In this document: positions 1-9,267 of the stretch, piece after piece
Layout: each line of letters opens with the position of its first letter
Numbering within the stretch: position 1 is the first letter of the stretch
Assembly (NCBI RefSeq): GCF_011752995.1
Contig: NZ_VWWL01000010.1
Span: 1 to 64,000, forward strand
Origin: Burkholderia sp. Ax-1724
Lineage (GTDB): Bacteria; Pseudomonadota; Gammaproteobacteria; Burkholderiales; Burkholderiaceae
Direction: 5' to 3'
DNA: 64,000 nt
Made by a program: the position numbers and the translations under genes
The notes under the pieces: model-generated
The model's database searches: none
Told to the model about the DNA's origin: nothing
Seen by the model: only the letters and a program-made list of their open reading frames with translations

Positions 1-3
1 TAA

Positions 4-1173
4 AACGCGAACGCGCGCGCCGTGGCCGAAGACGCCGCCGACCTCGATCTGCCGAGCCTCGACGCGAACGAAGCCGCTGCCGCGCGCCGTACGTGGCGCC
101 CCGGGCAGGGCGCGGGCGCGGGTGCCGGCGGCGACAACGACTCGATGTACGAGCGCTCGAAGCTGAACCCGGTTCTGACCTTCGACAACTTCGTGACCGG
201 TAAGGCCAACCAGCTCGCGCGCGCGGCGGCGATCCAGGTCGCCGACAACCCCGGCGTCTCGTATAACCCGCTGTTCCTGTACGGCGGCGTGGGCCTCGGC
301 AAGACCCACCTGATTCATGCGATCGGCAATCAGCTGCTGATGGACAAGCCCGGCGCGCGGATTCGCTACATCCATGCGGAACAGTACGTGTCCGATGTGG
401 TGAAGGCCTACCAGCGCAAGGCATTCGACGACTTCAAGCGCTACTACCATTCGCTCGATCTGCTGCTGATCGACGATATTCAGTTCTTTTCGGGCAAGTC
501 GCGCACGCAGGAAGAATTCTTCTACGCGTTCGAGGCGCTGGTCGCGAACAAGGCGCAGGTCATTATCACGAGCGATACGTACCCGAAGGAGATTTCGGGT
601 ATCGACGACCGTCTGATCTCGCGCTTCGACTCGGGCCTGACGGTCGCGATCGAGCCGCCCGAACTCGAAATGCGCGTCGCGATTCTGATGCGCAAGGCGC
701 AATCGGAATTCGTGAGCCTGAACGAAGACGTCGCGTTCTTCGTTGCCAAGCACCTGCGCTCGAACGTGCGCGAACTGGAAGGCGCGCTGCGCAAGATCCT
801 CGCGTATTCGAAGTTCCACGGCCGCGAAATCACGATCGAGCTGACGAAAGAAGCGCTGAAAGACCTGCTGACGGTGCAAAACCGGCAGATTTCGGTGGAA
901 AACATCCAGAAAACGGTCGCCGACTTCTACAGCATCAAGGTGGCGGACATGTATTCGAAGAAGCGTCCGGCGAATATCGCGCGGCCGCGGCAGATCGCGA
1001 TGTATCTGGCCAAGGAACTGACGCAGAAGAGCCTGCCGGAAATCGGCGAACTGTTCGGCGGTCGCGACCACACGACAGTGCTGCACGCGGTGCGCAAGAT
1101 CGCCGATGAGCGCAGCAAGGACGCGCAGTTGAACCACGAGTTGCACGTGCTGGAACAGACGCTGAAGGGCTAG
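4..1173 (+). CDS. dnaA: Chromosomal replication initiator DnaA, 5'-truncated
   Basis: DnaA is the AAA+ ATPase that binds DnaA boxes and melts oriC. This part covers the end of linker domain II and all of domains III and IV. Visible motifs are Walker [10 protein letters not shown], Walker [11 protein letters not shown], the sensor/arginine-finger stretch [12 protein letters not shown], and the box-binding signature [15 protein letters not shown] near the C-terminus. The family's N-terminal domain I (DnaB and DiaA contacts) lies before the window. The reading frame is closed by TAA at 1-3, which is unexpected inside an essential gene. A GTG at 22 and an ATG at 145 exist, but neither has a convincing ribosome site. 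Identity is certain; the state of the 5' part is not. Confidence 0.95.
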   Translation, partial: NANARAVAEDAADLDLPSLDANEAAAARRTWRPGQGAGAGAGGDNDSMYERSKLNPVLTFDNFVTGKANQLARAAAIQVADNPGVSYNPLFLYGGVGLGKTHLIHAIGNQLLMDKPGARIRYIHAEQYVSDVVKAYQRKAFDDFKRYYHSLDLLLIDDIQFFSGKSRTQEEFFYAFEALVANKAQVIITSDTYPKEISGIDDRLISRFDSGLTVAIEPPELEMRVAILMRKAQSEFVSLNEDVAFFVAKHLRSNVRELEGALRKILAYSKFHGREITIELTKEALKDLLTVQNRQISVENIQKTVADFYSIKVADMYSKKRPANIARPRQIAMYLAKELTQKSLPEIGELFGGRDHTTVLHAVRKIADERSKDAQLNHELHVLEQTLKG

Positions 1174-1589
1174 GCGCGCTGGCGGGAACCCGCCGCGCTC
1201 AACCGCGCGCGGCCTGAATTGGCGGGGAGTGCTGGAAATGGTTGGGTTGGGTCGGCGTAAGCGCCGGAAATCGTGGCGCGGAGTAGGAGCCGAGTAGGGA
1301 CGGACAGCGGATTGCGGGCGGAGCAGGGCGCCAAGCACAGGTGAACTAGCCTGCCAGTGAGCAATCCGGAAACCGCGCCGTGAAATCGACCTGTTTATTC
1401 CCCAACTCGCCCCCAATTTAGTGAGGCGGTCCCGTTTTCAGGCACAATACAGGTTTAACCGCCCGGCGGCCGCGGGCGGATTTCACGCCGTGTCGGGCGC
1501 TTTTCGTGGCGCCGGCGGGGAGCCTCGGCTGCACGCTGGAGAAGCTTGTCCCGCAAGGCGTGCAGGCCGTTTATCAACGAAGGAACCCT
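1174..1589. other. dnaA-dnaN intergenic region
   Basis: This 416-bp spacer has no convincing ORF and no perfect DnaA box. A GC-rich dyad (CCGCCCG at 1459-1465 with CGGGCGG at 1474-1480) lies about 110 bp before the dnaN start and could fold in the leader. The more AT-rich stretch around 1390-1455 is the likeliest place for a dnaN promoter, but I cannot fix -35 and -10 boxes with confidence. Confidence 0.4.
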
Positions 1590-2693
1590 ATGCAACTGGT
1601 CAAGACCGAACGCGATAACCTCCTCAGGCCGCTGCAAACCGTGAGCGGCATCGTCGAACGCCGCCATACGTTGCCGATCCTCGCCAATTTGCTGATCACC
1701 AAGAACGGTCCGGACGTGTCGTTCCTGTCGACCGACCTCGAGTTGCAGATCACCACGCGCGCCGATTTCGGCGTGGGCGGCGATTCGGTCGCGACCACGG
1801 TGGCGGCGCGCAAGCTCCTCGACATTCTGCGTGCGATGCCCGACGGCCAGGTCACGCTCACATTGAACGACAAGCGCCTGACCGTGCAATCCGGCAAGAG
1901 CCGCTTTGCGTTGCAAACGCTCGCCGCGGACGAGTTCCCGACCGTCGCTCAGGCTAAAGACTACGGCGCGAGCCTCGTGGTTCCGCAAAAGACGTTCCGC
2001 CAGTTGCTCGGCATGGTCCATTTCTCGATGGCCCAGCAGGACATCCGCTACTACCTGAACGGCATGCTGCTGGTGGTGGACGGCGACCAGCTGATGGCGG
2101 TCGCGACCGACGGCCACCGCCTCGCGTTCTCGTCGATGAAGATCGAAGGCTCGTTCGCGCGCCAGGAAGTCATCATTCCGCGCAAGACGATTCTCGAACT
2201 GCAACGCCTGCTCGAAGACATCGACGACACGCTGAAGATCGACATCGCGCAGACGCAGGTCAAGTTCACGTTCGGTCAGGTCGAGCTCGTGTCGAAGCTC
2301 GTGGAAGGCAAGTTCCCCGACTTCCAGCGCGTGATTCCGAAGTCGCACAAGAACAAATTCCAGATCGGCCGCGAAGAACTGCAGCGCTCGCTGCAACGTG
2401 CGGCGATTCTGACCTCGGACAAATTCAAGGGCGTGCGCTGCATCGTCGAGCCGGGCCAGTTGAAGATCATGTCGACCAACGCCGATCAGGAAGAGGCGCA
2501 GGAAGAACTGGAAATCGCCTACGACGGCGACAGCGTCGACATCGGCTTCAACGTCACGTATCTGCTCGACGTGCTCGCGAACCTGAAGGTCGACATGCTG
2601 CAGGTGAGCCTGGGCGATGCCAGCTCCAGCGCGTTGATCACGATTCCCGAGAACGACGAATTCAAGTACGTGGTGATGCCGATGCGCATCTGA
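1590..2693 (+). CDS. dnaN: DNA polymerase III beta sliding clamp
   Basis: The 367-residue protein begins MQLVKTERDNLLRPLQ and ends YVVMPMRI, both typical of DnaN. The homodimeric ring encircles DNA and tethers Pol III and other clamp clients. The length matches the family (about 366 residues, three clamp domains). The ATG at 1590 was chosen over an upstream in-frame start at 1506 because it gives the canonical N-terminus and has AAGGA about 7 nt upstream. It sits in the conserved dnaA-dnaN-gyrB order. A hairpin with a T-run follows the stop. Confidence 0.98.
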   Translation: MQLVKTERDNLLRPLQTVSGIVERRHTLPILANLLITKNGPDVSFLSTDLELQITTRADFGVGGDSVATTVAARKLLDILRAMPDGQVTLTLNDKRLTVQSGKSRFALQTLAADEFPTVAQAKDYGASLVVPQKTFRQLLGMVHFSMAQQDIRYYLNGMLLVVDGDQLMAVATDGHRLAFSSMKIEGSFARQEVIIPRKTILELQRLLEDIDDTLKIDIAQTQVKFTFGQVELVSKLVEGKFPDFQRVIPKSHKNKFQIGREELQRSLQRAAILTSDKFKGVRCIVEPGQLKIMSTNADQEEAQEELEIAYDGDSVDIGFNVTYLLDVLANLKVDMLQVSLGDASSSALITIPENDEFKYVVMPMRI

Positions 2694-2718
2694 CGCGGCC
2701 AACATCAAGAAGAACACC

Positions 2719-2747
2719 AAGGGGCGCAGCGCCCCTTTGGCGTTTTT
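2719..2747 (+). terminator. Rho-independent terminator after dnaN
   Basis: The stem AAGGGGC (2719-2725) pairs with GCCCCTT (2731-2737) around a 5-nt loop. TTTTT follows at 2743-2747. It lies 26 bp after the dnaN stop and upstream of gyrB, so gyrB probably has its own promoter in the short gap. Confidence 0.75.
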
Positions 2748-2759
2748 ATGGCGTTTTGA

Positions 2760-5279
<2,520 letters not shown>

Positions 5280-5411
5280 CTTTGTGCAGCGCGAACGATA
5301 AAGCGAGATTTCGGGAAGCATCCACTGAGACATCGATGGTGCGGACCGCAGCAGATGCACCTCAGTGGTCAAATCCACTGCAGTGCATTTGCGCTGGAGT
5401 TACTTCGGGCT

Positions 5412-5464
5412 GTACATGATCCATCATAGGCCCTCGCCGGGAGGGCCTATGATGGATCATGTAC
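5412..5464. repeat. 24-bp perfect inverted repeat (hairpin)
   Basis: Left arm 5412-5435 and right arm 5441-5464 are perfect reverse complements separated by the 5-nt loop GCCGG. TTTTCT follows on the plus strand, so the hairpin would work as a very strong gyrB terminator. It also faces the 3' end of the minus-strand T6SS operon. The right arm coincides with the point where similarity to the Imm52-like pseudogene stops, so it may mark a rearrangement junction. Confidence 0.8.
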
Positions 5465-5679
5465 TTTTCTCCTAAAACCGCGAGTATTGCGCGCTTGGGC
5501 TGGCCGTCTTCATAGGCCTTGTAGAGAAGAGAAGTGCCTGTTTCTCCGTCAACATATACCATTTAAGCTCCGCATTTTTTTTACGAAGCACTTCCCACGA
5601 TTGGCTCAATACGCGCGAGGATAGCGCGAAAATCGGTCGGCTCCAGGGCGTCGTCGCGAAAGGAGGCGGTCGTAATCAT
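5465..5679 (-). pseudogene. Decayed second copy of an Imm52-family immunity gene
   Basis: Reading the minus strand from ATG 5679 gives FRDDALEPTDFRAILARIEPI, matching FRDDSLEPTDFATVLERIRPI of the intact neighbour upstream. The frame then breaks at a run of eight A (about 5573-5580). A short shifted piece NAELKWYM matches NPMLARWFM. After a second shift, TSLLYKAYEDG and AILAVLG match TSLLYPAYEDG and ALLAVLR. Similarity ends at the 24-bp hairpin, so roughly the last two thirds of the gene are missing. It lies 24 bp after the intact gene, which suggests a former tandem immunity array. Confidence 0.75.
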
Positions 5680-5703
5680 CAGCACTTCGCAAGACCCTTC
5701 GCA

Positions 5704-6414
5704 CTAGGACGCTCGGCTCAGCGGCAGCAAGTCCTGGTCGACCAGGCGTACCTCAATTCGGTTTGCTGCCGACACGTGTTCAGGGGTCTCGAGACTAAAA
5801 ATCTCATCCTTCAACGTTACGATTATCGTTCCCGATTCCTCCCGGTCTAGTGGAACAGGAATGAGCAACTGCGCATCCGGCACCTGGGATGTCGTGAGCT
5901 TCCGAGGCAGATAGAGCATCCAGCCCACACCTAGCCGGTCCCGAAAGACCCGCTTGTGGTGATACCGGGTCGGGGCCACGGTTACATACTCCGCCTGCAA
6001 CGTCCTGGCAATGACCGCAACCACACTGGCGACAGCCTGCGCGTCGCCCAGAAGGTCCGCTCGGTACAACAGGATTTCCAGTGCATGCGGGCTGCCCTTG
6101 AACCCGAGATTGACATCGAGGAGCGCCATGCCTTTCTTGTCTTTGTTACCGTTCCACAGGCCAACGCTTGCCGGTTCTCCCGGTGTTTGACGAAACTCCT
6201 CCCTGAGTACGGCCAGTAGGGCCTGTCCCGGCACGCCATCTTCGTAGGCCGGGTAAAGCAAAGAAGTGCTCTCGCTCTCTGTGGCCATGAACCATCTGGC
6301 GAGCATCGGATTGCACATTGCCAGCACGTCGGCAATAGGTCGGATGCGCTCAAGAACGGTGGCGAAATCGGTCGGCTCAAGTGAGTCGTCACGGAATAGG
6401 GCTCGAATCTTCAT
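5704..6414 (-). CDS. Imm52-family T6SS immunity protein (TsiT-like)
   Basis: This 236-residue protein starts MKIRALFRDDSLEPTDFATVLERIRPI. Its layout and sequence fit the Imm52 family, which neutralises Tox-REase-5 nucleases such as Pseudomonas TseT. No signal peptide or membrane segment is visible, which suits a cytosolic antitoxin against a DNase. The ATG at 6414 is preferred over 6444 because it starts 7 nt after the toxin stop instead of overlapping it. It is the last intact gene of the vgrG operon, directly after its likely target. The family assignment rests on recognition and context, not on a search. Confidence 0.75.
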   Translation of the reverse strand: MKIRALFRDDSLEPTDFATVLERIRPIADVLAMCNPMLARWFMATESESTSLLYPAYEDGVPGQALLAVLREEFRQTPGEPASVGLWNGNKDKKGMALLDVNLGFKGSPHALEILLYRADLLGDAQAVASVVAVIARTLQAEYVTVAPTRYHHKRVFRDRLGVGWMLYLPRKLTTSQVPDAQLLIPVPLDREESGTIIVTLKDEIFSLETPEHVSAANRIEVRLVDQDLLPLSRAS

Positions 6415-6421
6415 TCGGTTC

Positions 6422-7030
6422 TCAGGGTTCAACGACAAATGCAACAGAGTACTGCTCCAGCGTATCGGCGAGCGCGGTACACATCGCGGGGGTCTGGAAA
6501 TACCAAGTGAGAGTTGCCGGAGGATTGGGATTGACTACGGCAGCCTGCCGGGCAATGTCGTCCCTGAATTTTCTCAGCCTGGGAGCGAACCATGGTTCCG
6601 GATTTTCGTCCTCGTCAAACATGCGAGTGAAATTCCCCTTCGCCTCCTGCAGCATGCACTGCCCAGCCTTAAACCCGTCGAACCAAATGTTCTCCCACCA
6701 CCACTCCATGCTCCACACGTTGTCCACCACATCGTATGGAAAGCCTGTGATGCGCGCCTGATACTCGCGCGGCGCCCGGTTCATGCTGTGGTTTGCCGCG
6801 AGCATTTGCCCGCTCTCCGGCGGGCATTGCTTGCACTTTTCGTTCGTCTTCGGTACAGCGCGCACAATTGGTGCGCTCCGCGACTGGGAATTGTGCGAAT
6901 CGCCAGACAGCGACGCAGTCGCGCCCAGCACGGCACCTCCGGCCACGGCTGCGGCACCGGTTGATCCCACCCACCATGCGGCGATACCTTCCCCGGCCGC
7001 CTCGACGGCGGGTATAGCGAGCGCTATCAC
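6422..7030 (-). CDS. Tox-REase-5 nuclease effector (TseT-like)
   Basis: This 202-residue protein is a predicted T6SS DNase effector. The first 45 residues contain small-residue-rich hydrophobic stretches. Residues about 65-160 carry the Tox-REase-5 signature: a Cys pair (KCKQCPP), NHSMNRAPREYQARITG, a Trp-rich block, and the catalytic-type LQEAKGNF, where E and K fit a restriction-endonuclease fold. The GTG start at 7030 overlaps the upstream stop as GTGA, indicating translational coupling. Upstream lie a DUF4123 chaperone and PAAR, and downstream an Imm52 protein, so the set forms a complete effector module. Confidence 0.85.
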   Translation of the reverse strand: MIALAIPAVEAAGEGIAAWWVGSTGAAAVAGGAVLGATASLSGDSHNSQSRSAPIVRAVPKTNEKCKQCPPESGQMLAANHSMNRAPREYQARITGFPYDVVDNVWSMEWWWENIWFDGFKAGQCMLQEAKGNFTRMFDEDENPEPWFAPRLRKFRDDIARQAAVVNPNPPATLTWYFQTPAMCTALADTLEQYSVAFVVEP

Positions 7031-7377
7031 GCCTTTTCTCCCTGTTGTTCGCGGTAACGCCAGCGGGCGACTGCCATCAGGTCGCGCAAACGCCGCTCCA
7101 CGTCTGCTCCCGGCTTTTTCAGCCAGTATGCAACACCTGGCCGTTCATAAAATCCCGGCGTAATGGCCTCGGTGTCGAGAAACTCGAACATCGCTTCGTC
7201 GGAGTGAATCCCGAGCTTGCGGGCCGCCTGAAACGCATACGCAAGACGTTCAGGCAGCGTACGGTCGGCAGCAAGCGCGGGCCATCGCCGCACCAGGTCG
7301 GCGCAAAGCGCGTGCAGGTATCCCTGCTCATCGAGCCGCTGCAGCGCGGCGGCCTGCTCGGTCGTGAATTCAAGCAT
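7027..7377 (-). CDS. Small T6SS-cluster accessory protein
   Basis: This 116-residue, probably all-helical soluble protein starts MLEFTTEQAAALQRLDEQGY. It contains AFQAARKLGIHSDEAMFEFL and PGFYERPGVAYWLKKPGADVERRLRDLM. Similar small proteins sit between DUF4123 chaperones and effectors in other T6SS clusters, where co-chaperone roles have been described. That role is inferred here from position. The ATG at 7377 overlaps the upstream stop by 8 nt, and its own stop overlaps the nuclease start, so the three genes are translationally coupled. No catalytic motif is seen. Confidence 0.7.
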   Translation of the reverse strand: MLEFTTEQAAALQRLDEQGYLHALCADLVRRWPALAADRTLPERLAYAFQAARKLGIHSDEAMFEFLDTEAITPGFYERPGVAYWLKKPGADVERRLRDLMAVARWRYREQQGEKA

Positions 7378-7873
7378 AGCTGGTCCAGACCCGGGTAAGT
7401 TGACCACCGACTTCAACCATCCAGTCGACTACGGGCATGAAGAACATCTCCCGCTGCTCCTGCGTCATGACGCCGCCAGCAATTTCAGGAAGAAGCCGGG
7501 CGTCATACCAGCGGACAAGCGACACGGTTCCATCTGGCATACGGGCATTCAGCCGCTGCGTCAGGGCATCAGCGAGCGGGCGCAGGTCCTGTTGGCTGAT
7601 GAGCCAGCTCGTACCGCCGGCACCGGCGGCAAGCCCGGTCGCGACGGCGAGGTTCGACGCCGTCGCTTTCGCCGTATCCATCAACCACGGTCCCGCCTGT
7701 ACCAGCGGCGCATCAGCCGTCATCGAGAACAGGCCCCAGGAGCCGGCGCCGGGTTCGGGATAGCCGAAGCCATGCATCTGGGCGAGCATTCCGTCCACGA
7801 GCGCATAAAGCCGTGCCAGCGGACCAAAGCGATAGATGGCACGGTCAAGAATTTCGTCGAGCGCTGCGGACAT
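7370..7873 (-). CDS. DUF4123 T6SS effector chaperone (for the nuclease effector)
   Basis: The 167-residue protein has the DUF4123 hallmarks: LYALVDGML near the N-terminus, LRPLADALTQRLNARMPDG and LVRWYDARLLPEI in the middle, and an FFMPVVDW block near the end. Known members (Tap/TEC) bind a specific effector and load it on VgrG or PAAR; they are not secreted. It lies 3 bp after PAAR and overlaps the next gene, so its likely client is the Tox-REase-5 effector two genes on. A separate DUF4123 gene serves the other effector in this operon. Confidence 0.85.
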   Translation of the reverse strand: MSAALDEILDRAIYRFGPLARLYALVDGMLAQMHGFGYPEPGAGSWGLFSMTADAPLVQAGPWLMDTAKATASNLAVATGLAAGAGGTSWLISQQDLRPLADALTQRLNARMPDGTVSLVRWYDARLLPEIAGGVMTQEQREMFFMPVVDWMVEVGGQLTRVWTSYA

Positions 7874-7876
7874 GGT

Positions 7877-8320
7877 CTATCCACGTGACACGGTGCTTGC
7901 GCCATTCGCGGCGGCCGCCTGCAGACATTCGAGACAAAGTGTGGACGAGGGCGCCGGTGTATCCGCCACGGCCACACCTGCGGAGCCGGAACCACCACCG
8001 GTCGACTGTGTGGTCGGACTGCTGGAGAACAGTTGGGTACTTGCCTCAATGACCGCGCCGCACGAGAGCTTGTCACCGTGATATGCGAGTGGTCGGCCAT
8101 AGACGACCGTCTGTGGCGCCTGACTCGTAACGATGGGAAATGACCCGCCGCACTTCGGGCAGGGTACCAGGTCGCCCAACTGCGCGGCCGCCTTCCCCTG
8201 CACCTTGTAGGATTGGTTGCCAGTCACAATCGTCCCGCCGTGCGTGGTTTTATCACCAACGCATGCCACGTTGCTACCCATCATTACCCCGTCTGCGTCT
8301 GGAGAAAATGCCGGGCTCAC
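7877..8320 (-). CDS. PAAR-domain spike-tip protein
   Basis: The 147-residue protein has a PAAR fold in residues about 14-85: ACVGDKTTHGG, VPCPKCGGSFPIV, PLAYHGDKLSCGAVI. The His and Cys residues are those expected to hold the tip zinc. A Ser/Gly/Ala-rich tail with CLECLQ follows. PAAR proteins sharpen the VgrG spike and carry effectors. The GTG at 8320 overlaps the upstream stop as GTGA; ATGs at 8284 and 8281 are alternative starts nearer the domain. No toxin domain is fused, so it probably delivers the separate nuclease effector. Confidence 0.9.
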   Translation of the reverse strand: MSPAFSPDADGVMMGSNVACVGDKTTHGGTIVTGNQSYKVQGKAAAQLGDLVPCPKCGGSFPIVTSQAPQTVVYGRPLAYHGDKLSCGAVIEASTQLFSSSPTTQSTGGGSGSAGVAVADTPAPSSTLCLECLQAAAANGASTVSRG

Positions 8321-9264
8321 GCGCCAGCGAGGGAGGCATGACCTGTATCCAGGTCGGCCGGCCAGGCGGGCTCACGACTGGTTCGCATACCGATGTAATG
8401 CAGGACGGCGGTCAGCGTAGCGAACGGCGACAGTCCCCGGGCGAGCGCGGTCGCCGCCACATTGCCCTCCGCGAGCAGTTTTCTGTTCGTGCGTTGCCAC
8501 AACCGGTAGCTGTTACGGAATGAGACCTCGGTCGGAACGAGTTCCGGTGCCGGCACCGCGGACGGTCCGCCGTCCATGTATCGGCGGATATATTCGAACT
8601 GGTCGTTCAGGCTATGCACGATCTGACGACCGTTCTCTGTCGTCTCGTCGTCGATGGTGTAGACCGTGCGACCGAACGAAAACGATTGGCTCACGCGCCC
8701 CTGGTCATCGAGCACATGACAGCGCAGCCCGTACGGCGTACTCCGGGAAATCGGGTCCTTCGGGCGCTGCTCGATGAAAAAGAACGCCTTGTCCCAAGGG
8801 ACTGAAATGACACCTTTCGCGCCCGCCCCCCGATAGGCGTGCACCATGCGCGTCTGGCGATTGAACCGGATGGGAATGCGGGTCCAGGTGAACAACTCCT
8901 GACGAAAGCCCCACAGCGACACGAGGACGATGCCGAATCCAACCAGCATGATGACAGCGACAAAGGCCATGGCTACAACCAGTTCTGCGCCACTGATGTT
9001 GGGCGGGGGATTACTGAACGCCCAGATCATCACCCCGACGATAATCACTCCCATTGCAAAGATGAAGATACAACCGTACGTCAGCATGCCGCGCTGTTGA
9101 TACGCCGCATTCATGGTTTCAAGCCACGTGTCGTTCATTCCGAATATCGAGTCGTCATCGTGTGCTTTCCCACTGGCCGGAATATCGACCTTGAGCTGAC
9201 GGGACTTTTCCTCGTCCGTCAACGGCCGGCGCAACTTGAGCCACAATCTACCTTCCCATGCCAT
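8317..9264 (-). CDS. DUF6708-type membrane protein, probable immunity to the VasX-like effector
   Basis: The 315-residue protein has two strong transmembrane segments, roughly residues 62-83 (YGCIFIFAMGVIIVGVMIW) and 90-115 (VVAMAFVAVIMLVGFGIVL). A cytoplasmic-type domain follows. It resembles the DUF6708 proteins seen in Burkholderia T6SS loci. It starts 3 bp after the pore-forming effector. A membrane protein next to a membrane-active toxin is the usual arrangement for immunity (as TsiV2 is to VasX), so I infer that role; the sequence alone does not prove it. Confidence 0.65.
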   Translation of the reverse strand: MAWEGRLWLKLRRPLTDEEKSRQLKVDIPASGKAHDDDSIFGMNDTWLETMNAAYQQRGMLTYGCIFIFAMGVIIVGVMIWAFSNPPPNISGAELVVAMAFVAVIMLVGFGIVLVSLWGFRQELFTWTRIPIRFNRQTRMVHAYRGAGAKGVISVPWDKAFFFIEQRPKDPISRSTPYGLRCHVLDDQGRVSQSFSFGRTVYTIDDETTENGRQIVHSLNDQFEYIRRYMDGGPSAVPAPELVPTEVSFRNSYRLWQRTNRKLLAEGNVAATALARGLSPFATLTAVLHYIGMRTSREPAWPADLDTGHASLAGA

Positions 9265-9267
9265 TGC

